NCBI RefSeq assembly: GCF_900112285.1
Contig: NZ_FOKZ01000020.1
Coordinates: 1 to 64,000 of the forward strand
DNA: 64,000 nucleotides
Reading direction: 5' to 3'
From: Polaromonas sp. OV174
GTDB taxonomy: Bacteria; Pseudomonadota; Gammaproteobacteria; Burkholderiales; Burkholderiaceae_C
The notes beneath the pieces were generated by a model, which saw only the letters and a list, made by a program, of their open reading frames with translations, was not told the origin of the DNA and searched no databases. Positions 54,975-63,456 of this stretch are shown piece by piece. The first letter of the stretch is position 1. Every line of letters begins with the position of its first letter. The translations under genes and the position numbers were made by a program.

Positions 54975-55748
54975 TCATTGCTCGGCAAAAGCGCGCTCAA
55001 TGACGAAGTCGCCAGGCTTGGAGGTATTGCCTTCATGGAAACCGGTTTTTTCCAGCAAGTGTTTCAGATCCTTGAGCATTCCTGGGCTGCCGCAAATCAT
55101 GACGCGGTCATGGGCTGGGTCCAGTGTCGGCAAGTTCAGGTCGGCAAACATCTTGCCGCTTTCCATGAGGTCGGTAACACGGCCCATGTTGCGGTAGGTT
55201 TCCCGGGTCACGGTCGGGTAATACAGCAGTTGCTTGGAGATCAGCTCGCCGAGAAACTCATGCTGCGGCAGGTGGTCGACCACCAGGTCGTGATAGGCCA
55301 GCTCATCGGCCTGACGCACACCATGCACCAAAATAACTTGTTCAAAACGCTCGTAGGTCTCGGGGTCGCGGATGATGCTCATGAAAGGCGCCAGACCGGT
55401 CCCGGTGGACAGCAGATAAAGGCGCTTGCCGGGAAGCAGGTAGTCGATTACCAGCGTACCGGTAGGTTTGCGGCCAACGATGATTTTTTCGCCGACCTGG
55501 ATGTGCTGAAGGCGCGAGGTCAGAGGGCCATCTGCCACCTTGATGCTGAGAAATTCTAGATGTTCTTCGTGGTTGGGGCTCACGATACTGTAGGCGCGCA
55601 GCAGCGGTTTGTTATTGACGCGCAGGCCGATCATGGTGAAGTGGCCGTTGCTAAAGCGCAGGGACGTATCGCGTGTGGTTGTGAAGGTGAAAAGCTTGTC
55701 GGTCCAGTGGTGGATGGACAGGACAGTTTCTTCGTTAAATGCGCTCAT
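54975..55748 (-). CDS. fpr: Ferredoxin-NADP+ reductase
   Basis: This 257-residue flavoenzyme has the FAD-binding motif RAYSIVSPNHEE (the R-x-Y-S motif), the GPLTSRLQHIQVG segment and the NADP-binding STGTGLAPFMSIIRDP. It ends in the bacterial Fpr C-terminus. It moves electrons between NADPH and ferredoxin. The ferredoxin gene fdxA follows upstream with 34 bases between them, on the same strand. In this context the pair probably supplies electrons to the 6-hydroxynicotinate reductase-like enzyme. Confidence 0.9.
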   Translation of the reverse strand: MSAFNEETVLSIHHWTDKLFTFTTTRDTSLRFSNGHFTMIGLRVNNKPLLRAYSIVSPNHEEHLEFLSIKVADGPLTSRLQHIQVGEKIIVGRKPTGTLVIDYLLPGKRLYLLSTGTGLAPFMSIIRDPETYERFEQVILVHGVRQADELAYHDLVVDHLPQHEFLGELISKQLLYYPTVTRETYRNMGRVTDLMESGKMFADLNLPTLDPAHDRVMICGSPGMLKDLKHLLEKTGFHEGNTSKPGDFVIERAFAEQ

Positions 55749-55782
55749 GTGATGGACGGATATATGAATGGGGTTGATGTCT

Positions 55783-56112
55783 TCAGTTGACGGAGCTTAG
55801 GCTCGCCAGCTTATCGGTTTTGTCTTTCCATTGCTCCGCACTGGGCAAGGGCGCGATGCGTTTGGAGATGGTGGGCCAGCCCTTGGCAAGGCGTGCGTTG
55901 ATTTCCAGGAAGGGCTGAAACTGATCGGGGGTGTCCGTGTCAGCATAAATGGCATTGACCGGGCATTCCGGGATGCAGACAGCACAATCAATGCATTCGT
56001 CCGGATCAATCACCAGAAAGTCCGGTCCTTCCTTGAAGCAGTCTACCGGACAGACATCGACGCAATCTGTGTATTTGCATTTAATGCAGGGATCAGTGAC
56101 AACGTGGGTCAT
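55783..56112 (-). CDS. fdxA: 7Fe ferredoxin FdxA ([3Fe-4S][4Fe-4S])
   Basis: This 109-residue ferredoxin begins [20 protein letters not shown] and continues with a second motif, [12 protein letters not shown]. The cysteine order is that of Azotobacter-type FdxA, with a C-terminal extension of about 50 residues. It is likely the electron donor or acceptor for the reductase genes of the island. It is divergent from the reductase-like gene at 56373, with a 260-base shared regulatory region. Confidence 0.92.
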   Translation of the reverse strand: MTHVVTDPCIKCKYTDCVDVCPVDCFKEGPDFLVIDPDECIDCAVCIPECPVNAIYADTDTPDQFQPFLEINARLAKGWPTISKRIAPLPSAEQWKDKTDKLASLSSVN

Positions 56113-56179
56113 AGGTGTTCCTTTGCTGCGCGAGCCGAGGTGGCTGGCGAATCATCCATGGCTACCAATGTGCCACACT

Positions 56180-56221
56180 AATGTAGTGATTGCAACATTG
56201 AAATGTAGTGGTCACAACATT
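56180..56221. promoter_or_regulatory. Two tandem operator-like sites
   Basis: AATGTAGTGATTGCAACATT (56180-56199) and AATGTAGTGGTCACAACATT (56202-56221) are direct repeats 22 bases apart. Each is an inverted repeat with AATGT/ACATT ends, and the second has a good TGTAGTG/CACAACA dyad. They lie 68-109 bases upstream of fdxA. The binding protein is probably the TetR regulator of the island. Confidence 0.6.
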
Positions 56222-56277
56222 TTTTGCGATTTCGAAAAAACAGCTCGAAAACACTATTGCGCCGGAAATTTGTATGC

Positions 56278-56300
56278 GCTACATTGATTTCAAATGTAGC
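56278..56300. promoter_or_regulatory. Third operator-like palindrome
   Basis: GCTACATT and AATGTAGC form a perfect 8-bp inverted repeat around 7 bases. It shares the ACATT/AATGT core with the sites at 56180 and 56202. It lies 73 bases upstream of the reductase-like gene. Confidence 0.6.
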
Positions 56301-56372
56301 AAACACCAAACGTAAATTAAGTGTGTACTACATCAATGATGCGAATGAACGGATGGCTGCAAGAAGGCGACG

Positions 56373-58010
56373 ATGATGACCGAACATACAAAGACGGATG
56401 GCTTGCCTGGCATGGACGCGCCCGAGCTGCCCCAGGTGCTGGAGAAGGCCCGGCCGCGCAATGAGCGCATGAACAGCGAAAAAATCGAGTGCAATGCCTG
56501 TCCCGTGTTGTGTCAGATTTCAGACGGCCGCAACGGTGCTTGCGACCGCTATGCCAACCGCAGCGGTACCCTGGTGCGGGTTGATCCCGTATTGTTATTG
56601 CGCCGCGCCCTGGCTGACCGGGAAGCACCTATGGTTGCTTTTGCCGGCCGCGTGGCGGTAGATGATCCAGCCTTGTTGTCGGAAGGCGTTCCGGTGGCCG
56701 CAGCGCCAGCGTCGTGGAGCGGCGACTTGTTGCTGGCCGATGAAGTGTTTGTTACCGGCGTCGGGTCGTCGACGACTTACCCGGACTACAAACCGGCGCC
56801 ATTTATCGTGTCATCGAAAGCCGCTGGCGTTGATATGGTCACCGTGGTCACGGAAGGCATATTCAGCTACTGCAGCTTCAAGGTCAAGATTGACACCGAC
56901 CGCTTTCTCGGCGCTGAGCAGGCCAATGTCCGTTGCAAGGGTGAAGTCGTTGGCCACGTGACAACGGCAGAGTATGGCTCCCAGATGTTGTCGCTGGGCG
57001 GCGTGCATCACCTGACAGGCGGCAGCAAAAAAGAAGGCCGCGTGACGGTGGAGATGATGAAGGCGCTGGGCAACAAGCAGGCCGTGGAGTTCACGATTGA
57101 CGGCGGTTCCCAGATCCTGATTCAGGCTGGCCGGGCGCCGATTGTCAACGGCGTGGAAGAAAAACGCATGCGCGTCGGTTGTGGTTCGGCCACCATAGGC
57201 ATCTTCGCCAAGCAGTTGTTCGGCAAGCTGGACGAGGTGGTGGTGGTGGATGACCATATCACCGGGGTGTTGACCGAGCATCAGGCCGGCCGCTGTCTGG
57301 ACATGCGCGCGTCGGGTATCAAGATGCGCGGGCGAAAATCCACGCCAGGCCGTTATTTCCAGGTGGCCAACCCGGGTACAGGCTGGGGCGGCACCGACAT
57401 CGCCGACCCCTTGTCCATTATTGAAAGCTGGGACGCAGCTACCGCCTGGCCGGGCTTGCGCTTGTTGATGACGTCGACCACCGGCGAGCATGCGAGTTGG
57501 TATGTACTGGATGAAGCACTTCATCCTGTGGAGCAGGAGATGCCGGTGGAGGTGCGCCGCATCGTGGAGCGGATTGGCGAGAACTGCGAGCCTTCTCTGT
57601 CCACCGTGCTTTTCCTTGGCGGCGCCGGCGGCAGCCTGCGCGCCGGTGTCACGGAAAACCCGGTGCTGCTGACGCGTGCCATCAAGGAGGCTCTGGTGAA
57701 TGTCACCTGCGGCGGTGCTCCGGCCTATGTGTGGCCGGGTGGCGGCATCACCGTGATGGCCGATGTCATGCGCATGCCGGACAACAGCTTCGGAACCGTG
57801 CCTACACCCGCCATCGTGGCACCGATTGAGTTCAGCATGAAGCTGGACGATTACCGCAATCTTGGCGGTCACATGGAATATGTGCGTACGCTGGAAGATG
57901 CACTGCGACGGGGCGCCTGGCACAACGAAGGTGCACCCTCGGCACTGGCATGGTCCCAACTTCCGCCGGCCAATCCCTGGCCACTGGCACGTCCGCCCTT
58001 GTTGGGTTGA
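56373..58010 (+). CDS. 6-hydroxynicotinate reductase-like Fe-S enzyme
   Basis: This 545-residue protein has an N-terminal Fe-S motif, CNACPVLC...C (Cys 40, 43, 47 and 57). A long alpha/beta region follows, with GVGSSTTYPDYKPAPFIVSS, VTTAEYGSQMLSLGGVHHLT and glycine-rich GGAGGSLRAGVTENP segments. The overall sequence resembles 6-hydroxynicotinate reductase (EC 1.3.7.1), which uses reduced ferredoxin to convert 6-hydroxynicotinate to 1,4,5,6-tetrahydro-6-oxonicotinate. The adjacent ferredoxin, ferredoxin reductase and enamidase-like genes fit that reaction and the next step. An AAGAAGG site precedes the ATG. Identification is by recognition, not by search; another cyclic enamide or imide is possible. 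Confidence 0.75.
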   Translation: MMTEHTKTDGLPGMDAPELPQVLEKARPRNERMNSEKIECNACPVLCQISDGRNGACDRYANRSGTLVRVDPVLLLRRALADREAPMVAFAGRVAVDDPALLSEGVPVAAAPASWSGDLLLADEVFVTGVGSSTTYPDYKPAPFIVSSKAAGVDMVTVVTEGIFSYCSFKVKIDTDRFLGAEQANVRCKGEVVGHVTTAEYGSQMLSLGGVHHLTGGSKKEGRVTVEMMKALGNKQAVEFTIDGGSQILIQAGRAPIVNGVEEKRMRVGCGSATIGIFAKQLFGKLDEVVVVDDHITGVLTEHQAGRCLDMRASGIKMRGRKSTPGRYFQVANPGTGWGGTDIADPLSIIESWDAATAWPGLRLLMTSTTGEHASWYVLDEALHPVEQEMPVEVRRIVERIGENCEPSLSTVLFLGGAGGSLRAGVTENPVLLTRAIKEALVNVTCGGAPAYVWPGGGITVMADVMRMPDNSFGTVPTPAIVAPIEFSMKLDDYRNLGGHMEYVRTLEDALRRGAWHNEGAPSALAWSQLPPANPWPLARPPLLG

Positions 58011-58021
58011 GCGAATCAAGC

Positions 58022-58930
58022 ATGCTTGCCCAACGCGCGCAACTGCCCGATGGCCGCTGGCATTTCCAGCATGGACCCATGGACATCGTCATTGGCGCCC
58101 ATGGCAGTCCGGCATCCGTGGATGCGGCGCATGCTGCGGCGTGGCAACGTTTCACAGGCATCCTGGATGAGTTGGTGCAGGAGCTTGTCGCTTTGCGGCG
58201 TCCGGTGCAGGGCGACTGTCCGGTGCTAGGGCCGATCGCTAGGCGTATGTGGCAGGCCTGCCAGCCTTTTCAACGCAGCTTTATTACCCCGATGGCGGCG
58301 GTGGCCGGTGCGGTGGCCCAGGAGCTTGTCGCCTGTTACGAGCGCAGCGGTGTGACGCGGGCCTGGATCAACAACGGCGGCGACATCGCCTTGCACCTGG
58401 AGCCGTCGCAATCGGTTCGGATCGGCCTTTATGCCGATATTGCTCGCTTGGGCCTGGATGAAATTCGAGATGGCATTCTGACGGACGGCCAGTTTGACGT
58501 GTCCAGCGTGTTGCCGGTGCGCGGTGTTGCCACCAGCGGTTGGCGCGGGCGAAGTTTTTCGCTGGGAATTGCCGACAGCGTCACGGTATTGGCGCGCACG
58601 GCTTCAGAAGCCGACGCCGCGGCGACCGTGATTGCCAATGCCGTGGACCTGGACGACGAGCGTATCCTGCGCCGGCCGGCCTGCGAACTGAAGGACGATA
58701 CTGACCTGGGGTACTTGCTGGTGACGGTAGATGTGCCGCCACTGGAGCCAGACCGGGTGCAGCAGGCCTTGCGTGCGGGGCTCAAGCGCGCGCAGACCTT
58801 GCGCGCTGCCGGCTTGATCTGGTCGGCCGCGCTGGTTTGCCAGAATCAGATCGTGACCACCGGCGACCCGGCAACGAAAAAACTGGAAAACCGGCGTGCC
58901 CACCAGCAGCTTGGTTCGGTATTTGCTTAA
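58022..58930 (+). CDS. UPF0280-family (ApbE-like) protein
   Basis: This 302-residue protein has the UPF0280 pattern: GPMDIVIGAHGSPASVDAAH, FITPMAAVAGAVAQEL, AWINNGGDIALHL, and the late VLARTASEADAAATVIANAV. The family is distantly related to ApbE FMN transferases, and the N-N-G-G-D-I segment corresponds to their metal/flavin loop. It starts 11 bases after the reductase-like gene. It might flavinylate or otherwise mature that enzyme, which is an inference from context. No typical ApbE target motif was found in the reductase by eye. Confidence 0.85.
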   Translation: MLAQRAQLPDGRWHFQHGPMDIVIGAHGSPASVDAAHAAAWQRFTGILDELVQELVALRRPVQGDCPVLGPIARRMWQACQPFQRSFITPMAAVAGAVAQELVACYERSGVTRAWINNGGDIALHLEPSQSVRIGLYADIARLGLDEIRDGILTDGQFDVSSVLPVRGVATSGWRGRSFSLGIADSVTVLARTASEADAAATVIANAVDLDDERILRRPACELKDDTDLGYLLVTVDVPPLEPDRVQQALRAGLKRAQTLRAAGLIWSAALVCQNQIVTTGDPATKKLENRRAHQQLGSVFA

Positions 58931-58952
58931 TGAAATGGATGGACTCAAAGCG

Positions 58953-59594
58953 ATGATTGAAATAAGACGCATCTTTACGCACGTGGAGCAAATTCAGCAT
59001 GAGTTTGGTCCTGTCGCCTCCACACCGCTGCTGCGTGGTGCGATTGGGGTTGTGCTCACCAACCCGTATGCGGGCCGCTACGAAGCAGACATCTTGCCGA
59101 TGATGGAAGAGCTGCAACCCGTCGGCCTTGACATGGCGCAGCGCCTGCAGGCCGCGATGGATGTGCCCGTCGACCGCATTGAGGGTTATGGCAAAGGCGC
59201 GATCGTGGGGGCAGCCGGGGAGCTGGAACATGGCGCGCTCTGGCATGTTCCCGGTGGTTATGCCATGCGTGAACTCTTGGGCTGGAAAGGCGATGCCAAG
59301 GCCTACGCCAAAGGCCAGGCCGAAGAAAAAAACGGGCAACCTGGCAACGCCTTGTCCATCGTGCCATCGACCAAAAAAGTGGGAGGACCCGGCGCCACGC
59401 TGGATGTGCCCATGACCCATGTCAATGCCATTTATGTACGCAGCCATTTCGATGCCATCGAGGTGCGTGTGCCCGGCGCACCCCTGGCGGATGAAATTGT
59501 TTTCATTCTTGCCATGAGCACCGGTCCACGCATTCATGCGCGTGTGGGTGGCCTGGCCGCGAATGCCATCAGCAAGTGGGACGGCTTGCGCTGA
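58953..59594 (+). CDS. DUF1185 (PF06684) protein, first copy
   Basis: This 213-residue protein has the DUF1185 pattern MIEIRRIFTHVEQIQHE, NPYAGRYEADI, GYGKGAIVGAAGELEHGALW, SIVPSTKKVGGPG and YVRSHFDAIEVRVPGAP. The family has a chorismate-mutase-like fold with a proposed but unproven role in amino-acid metabolism. It has an extra loop (about residues 118-136) absent from the next gene. The ATG at 58953 fits the family start better than one at 58935. Confidence 0.85.
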   Translation: MIEIRRIFTHVEQIQHEFGPVASTPLLRGAIGVVLTNPYAGRYEADILPMMEELQPVGLDMAQRLQAAMDVPVDRIEGYGKGAIVGAAGELEHGALWHVPGGYAMRELLGWKGDAKAYAKGQAEEKNGQPGNALSIVPSTKKVGGPGATLDVPMTHVNAIYVRSHFDAIEVRVPGAPLADEIVFILAMSTGPRIHARVGGLAANAISKWDGLR

Positions 59595-59633
59595 GCCGGC
59601 ACGGCATAAAGCGACCCTATTCAAGGAAAAATC

Positions 59634-60218
59634 ATGACAGCCAAAATTCGCAAAATCATTGTTCAGGTCGACGAGACCCGTGTTGAAATGGGCCGCGCGG
59701 TGAATCCGCCAACTCGCAAGGCACTCGCCATGGCGGTAATCGCCAACCCGTTTGCCGGCATGTACCAGGAAAACCTCGACGAGTTGATCGCCATCGGTGA
59801 AGAACTGGGCGGCCTGCTGGGACAAAAGTGTGTGGAAGCTTTGGGAATCGAGCCTGGCCAGGCGCACAGTTATGGCAAGGCAGCGATTGTGGGTGAGGCC
59901 GGGGAACTGGAGCATGCCGCTGCCATTCTGCATCCCAAGCTGGGAGCACCGTTGCGCCTGGCGGTTGAAAAAGGTGCGGCCCTGGTGCCATCCAGCAAAA
60001 AGCGCGGTGGCCTCGGCACGGCGATCGACGTGCCGCTGGGGCACAAGGATGCGGCGTTTGTGCGCAGCCACTTCGATGCGATGGAAGCACGTGTGGCCGA
60101 TGCGCCCCGTGCCAATGAAATTGTGGTTGCTGTCGTCGTTACAGACAGTGGCCGGCCACTACCGCGCGTGGGCGGATTGCAGGTCCACGAAATCAAGGGC
60201 GAAGACGGGCTGCGGTAA
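59634..60218 (+). CDS. DUF1185 (PF06684) protein, second copy
   Basis: This 194-residue paralogue of the preceding gene has KIRKIIVQVDETRVEMG, ANPFAGMYQENL, SYGKAAIVGEAGELEHAA, LVPSSKKRGGLG and FVRSHFDAMEARVADAP. The shared motifs show common ancestry, but the sequences are well diverged, so the two may form a heteromer or act on different intermediates. A CAAGGAAAAATC site precedes the ATG. It lies 39 bases after the first copy. Confidence 0.87.
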   Translation: MTAKIRKIIVQVDETRVEMGRAVNPPTRKALAMAVIANPFAGMYQENLDELIAIGEELGGLLGQKCVEALGIEPGQAHSYGKAAIVGEAGELEHAAAILHPKLGAPLRLAVEKGAALVPSSKKRGGLGTAIDVPLGHKDAAFVRSHFDAMEARVADAPRANEIVVAVVVTDSGRPLPRVGGLQVHEIKGEDGLR

Positions 60219-60263
60219 ACACCAAACCCTTCCAACTCAATCCTATCCACGACAGGAGTTTTT

Positions 60264-61469
60264 ATGAAGATGCAATTCAAAGTTCTGAGCACGGTGACCT
60301 ATCTGGGCCTCATGGCCTCACTGGTGACAGCGCATGCCCAAGGGGTGATCAAGATTGGCGAGGTCAACAGCTACAAGGCCCAGCCCGCTTTTCTCGAGCC
60401 CTACAAAAAAGGCATGGAACTCGCGGTAGAGGAAATCAATGCCGCCGGCGGCGTCAACGGCAAGAAGCTCGAACTGATCACGCGTGACGACAATGCCAAC
60501 CCTGGCGACGCCGTGCGTGTGGCTGAAGAACTGATCTCGCGCGAAAAGATTGACGTGCTGACCGGCACCTTTCTATCGAACACCGGCTTGGCCGTGGCCG
60601 ACTTTGCCAAGCAGAAGAAGTTTTTCTTCCTGGCCGGCGAACCACTGACCGACAAGATGACTTGGCAGGGGGGCAATCAGTACACCTTCCGCTTGCGTCC
60701 AGGAACTTATATGCAGGCCGCGATGCTGGTGCCCGAGGCGGCCAAGCTGAAGAAAAAACGCTGGGCAGTGGTGTACCCAAACTACGAATATGGCCAGTCG
60801 GCCGTGGCAGCTTTCAAACAACTTCTGAAGGCCGCGCAGCCTGATGTCGAGTTCGTGGCGGAGCAGGCGCCGCCACTCGGCAAGGTGGATGCCGGCAGCG
60901 TGGTGCAGGCCCTGGCCGATGCCAAACCCGACGCGATCTTCAACGTCTTGTTCGGCGCCGACCTCTCGAAGTTCGTTCGTGAAGGCAACACGCGTGGCCT
61001 GTTCAAAGGTCGCGACGTGGTCAGCGTATTGACCGGTGAGCCCGAGTACCTAGACCCACTCAAGGATGAGACGCCCAACGGCTGGATCGTGACTGGTTAC
61101 CCCTGGCACGGCATCCAGACGCCGGAGCACAAAGCTTTCCTTGCCGCGTATCAGGATAAGTTCAAAGACTATCCGCGTCTTGGCTCGGTGGTGGGCTACA
61201 GCGCCATCAAGTCCATCGCAGCGGGCGCAGCCAAGGCCAAGAGTACGGATTCTGCCAAGATGGTGGCCGCCTTCAAGGGCCTGGAGCTCATGACACCGTT
61301 TGGCAAGATCAGCTACCGGGCCGAGGACCATCAATCGACCATGGGCGCCTTCGTTGGCAAGACGAAAAATGACAATGGCAAGGGCGTGATGGTGGACTAC
61401 ACCTATTTCGACGGCGCCTTGTTCCAGCCTTCCGCTGCCGACGTGAAGAAATCTCGCGCCGCAGACTGA
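60264..61469 (+). CDS. ABC transporter substrate-binding protein, branched-chain amino-acid type
   Basis: This 401-residue periplasmic binding protein has a signal peptide ending near VTAHA (residue 25), then IKIGEVNSYKAQPAFLEPYK and the typical GMELAVEEINAAGGVNGKKL segment of the Leu/Ile/Val-binding family. Members also bind aromatic acids, amides and urea. Within this island it probably captures the N-heterocyclic substrate; that is inference. A GACAGGAG site precedes the ATG. The permease gene follows after 70 bases. Confidence 0.9.
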   Translation: MKMQFKVLSTVTYLGLMASLVTAHAQGVIKIGEVNSYKAQPAFLEPYKKGMELAVEEINAAGGVNGKKLELITRDDNANPGDAVRVAEELISREKIDVLTGTFLSNTGLAVADFAKQKKFFFLAGEPLTDKMTWQGGNQYTFRLRPGTYMQAAMLVPEAAKLKKKRWAVVYPNYEYGQSAVAAFKQLLKAAQPDVEFVAEQAPPLGKVDAGSVVQALADAKPDAIFNVLFGADLSKFVREGNTRGLFKGRDVVSVLTGEPEYLDPLKDETPNGWIVTGYPWHGIQTPEHKAFLAAYQDKFKDYPRLGSVVGYSAIKSIAAGAAKAKSTDSAKMVAAFKGLELMTPFGKISYRAEDHQSTMGAFVGKTKNDNGKGVMVDYTYFDGALFQPSAADVKKSRAAD

Positions 61470-61539
61470 GCAACCAGCCCGTATCGCATTGCGCTGCTTG
61501 AGCGGCGTAATGCGCGAATGGGCTCCAGAGGATCATTGA

Positions 61540-63456
61540 ATGAGTTTTTCAGGCTTTATCGTCCAGTTGCTCAACGGGCTGGCCGGCGCTTCGTCGCTGT
61601 TTTTTGTGGCGGCCGGTCTGTCGCTGATCTTCGGCGTGACGCGGATTGTCAATTTCGCCCATGGTTCCTTTTTCATGGTCGGCATCTACATCGCTTACAC
61701 GCTGGTCGAGCGACTGGGCGGAGGCCTGGGTTTCTGGCCCGCCTTGCTGCTGGCCGCGGTGGCCGTCGGTATCCTGGGCGCGCTGATAGAGATGGTGCTT
61801 TTGCGCCGCATCTACAAGGCGCCCGAGCTGTTCCAGTTGCTGGCGACTTTTGCGCTGGTGCTGGTGATCAAGGACGCCGTGCTTTATTTTTGGGGCCCAG
61901 ACGAACTACTGGGTCCCCGCGCACCTGGCCTGTCGGGCTCGGTCGAGATTCTGGGCCGCCAATTCCCGAGTTACGACTTGTTCCTGATCGTGGTGGGGCC
62001 GGTGGTGCTGGGCCTGTTGTGGCTGCTGCTGACCCGAACGCGCTGGGGCACGCTGGTGCGCGCCGCCACACAAGACCGTGAAATGGTCAGTGCGCTGGGT
62101 GTGAATCAGGCCTGGTTGTTTACGGCCGTGTTTGCGCTGGGCGCCATGCTGGCCGGCCTGGGCGGGGCTTTGCAATTGCCGCGCGAACCGGCCACGCTGG
62201 AGATGGACCTCAACACCATAGGCTCGGCCTTTGTGGTCGTGGTGGTCGGTGGTATGGGCTCGATTCCGGGTGCTTATGCCGCGGCCTTGCTGATTGCCGA
62301 GATCAAGGCGATTTGTATCTGGCTGGGTGTGGTCGAAATTTTCGGCTACAGCATTTCGTTTTCCAAACTCACACTGGTGGCTGACTTTCTGGTCATGGCC
62401 ATTGTGCTGGTCTGGCGTCCTTGGGGGCTGTTTGGCCGGCCACAAGCGCCCAGCCGTTATGTCGGCATGCAGGAGGAGCCACTGCGCAAAAGCAGCCGAA
62501 CCTACGTCATTGCTGCGGCCGTGCTGGGGCTGGTGCTGGCGGCAATGCCTTTATTCACCGCAGGCTCACCTTACACCACGGTTTTGATGATTGACCTGCT
62601 GATTGCTGCACTGTTTGCGGCCAGCCTGCACTTCATCATGGGGCCGGCCGGCATGCATTCCTTTGGCCACGCCGCCTACTTCGGCCTGGGGGCTTATGGC
62701 GCGGCCTTGCTGGTGCGTTCCATTGGCATGCCGATGGAGCTGGCACTGGTGGTTGCACCGCTGGTGGCGGCCGCCGGCGCTTTTATTTATGGTTGGTTTG
62801 CGGTGCGGCTGTCGGGCGTTTACCTGGCGATGTTGACACTCGCGTTTGCGCAAATCACCTGGGCCATCACCTACCAGTGGGACTCTTTCACCGGTGGTAG
62901 CAATGGGCTTACCGGGGTCTGGCCTTCCGAGTGGCTGTCGGACAAACGCATGTATTACTGGCTCACCCTGGTGCTGGTGATTGCCGCCATCCTGTGGTTG
63001 CGCCGCGTTTTGTTCTCGCCTTTTGGCTACACCTTGCGCGCCGGTCGCGATTCGGCGCTGCGTGCTGACGCCATAGGCATTGATGTCAAACGCATGCAGT
63101 GGACGGCGTTTGTCATCGCCGGCGCCGCCGCGGGCCTGGCCGGATCCTTGTATGCCTTTTCCAAGGGCAGCATTTCGCCCGAGAGCCTGAGTGTGGGCAA
63201 GTCGGTGGATGGCCTGGTGATGGTGCTGTTGGGCGGCATCCAGACCCTGGCGGGTCCGGTGGTGGGCGCGGTAACGTTCACCTGGTTGCACGACACGGTG
63301 GCACGCAACACCGACTACTGGCGTGCGATGCTGGGCGCCATTATTTTGCTGCTGGTGCTGCTTTTCCCTCAGGGCGTGGCCGGTTTTGCCAAACTGTTGT
63401 TTGAGCGGCTGCGCGGAAAAACCATTGGGGCCGAAATAAAAAAGGTGAAAGCATGA
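61540..63456 (+). CDS. Fused LivH-LivM-type ABC permease
   Basis: This 638-residue membrane protein joins two permeases that are usually separate. Residues about 1-300 are LivH-like (SLIFGVTRIVNFAHGSFFMV, then GMGSIPGAYAAALLIAEIKA). Residues about 315-638 are LivM-like (GPAGMHSFGHAAYFGLGAYG, then GGIQTLAGPVVGAVTFTWLH). The linker lies around residues 295-315, between VWRPWGLFGRP and the next helix. The fusion seems genuine, since the frame is open and no internal ribosome-binding site is clear. It overlaps the ATPase gene by four bases. Confidence 0.9.
   Translation: MSFSGFIVQLLNGLAGASSLFFVAAGLSLIFGVTRIVNFAHGSFFMVGIYIAYTLVERLGGGLGFWPALLLAAVAVGILGALIEMVLLRRIYKAPELFQLLATFALVLVIKDAVLYFWGPDELLGPRAPGLSGSVEILGRQFPSYDLFLIVVGPVVLGLLWLLLTRTRWGTLVRAATQDREMVSALGVNQAWLFTAVFALGAMLAGLGGALQLPREPATLEMDLNTIGSAFVVVVVGGMGSIPGAYAAALLIAEIKAICIWLGVVEIFGYSISFSKLTLVADFLVMAIVLVWRPWGLFGRPQAPSRYVGMQEEPLRKSSRTYVIAAAVLGLVLAAMPLFTAGSPYTTVLMIDLLIAALFAASLHFIMGPAGMHSFGHAAYFGLGAYGAALLVRSIGMPMELALVVAPLVAAAGAFIYGWFAVRLSGVYLAMLTLAFAQITWAITYQWDSFTGGSNGLTGVWPSEWLSDKRMYYWLTLVLVIAAILWLRRVLFSPFGYTLRAGRDSALRADAIGIDVKRMQWTAFVIAGAAAGLAGSLYAFSKGSISPESLSVGKSVDGLVMVLLGGIQTLAGPVVGAVTFTWLHDTVARNTDYWRAMLGAIILLLVLLFPQGVAGFAKLLFERLRGKTIGAEIKKVKA

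Noticed and set aside
56373-58010. Cyanuric acid hydrolase/barbiturase as the identity of the island's large enzyme
   Set aside because: The N-terminal Fe-S cysteine motif and the ferredoxin partners fit a reductase better than a ring-opening hydrolase.
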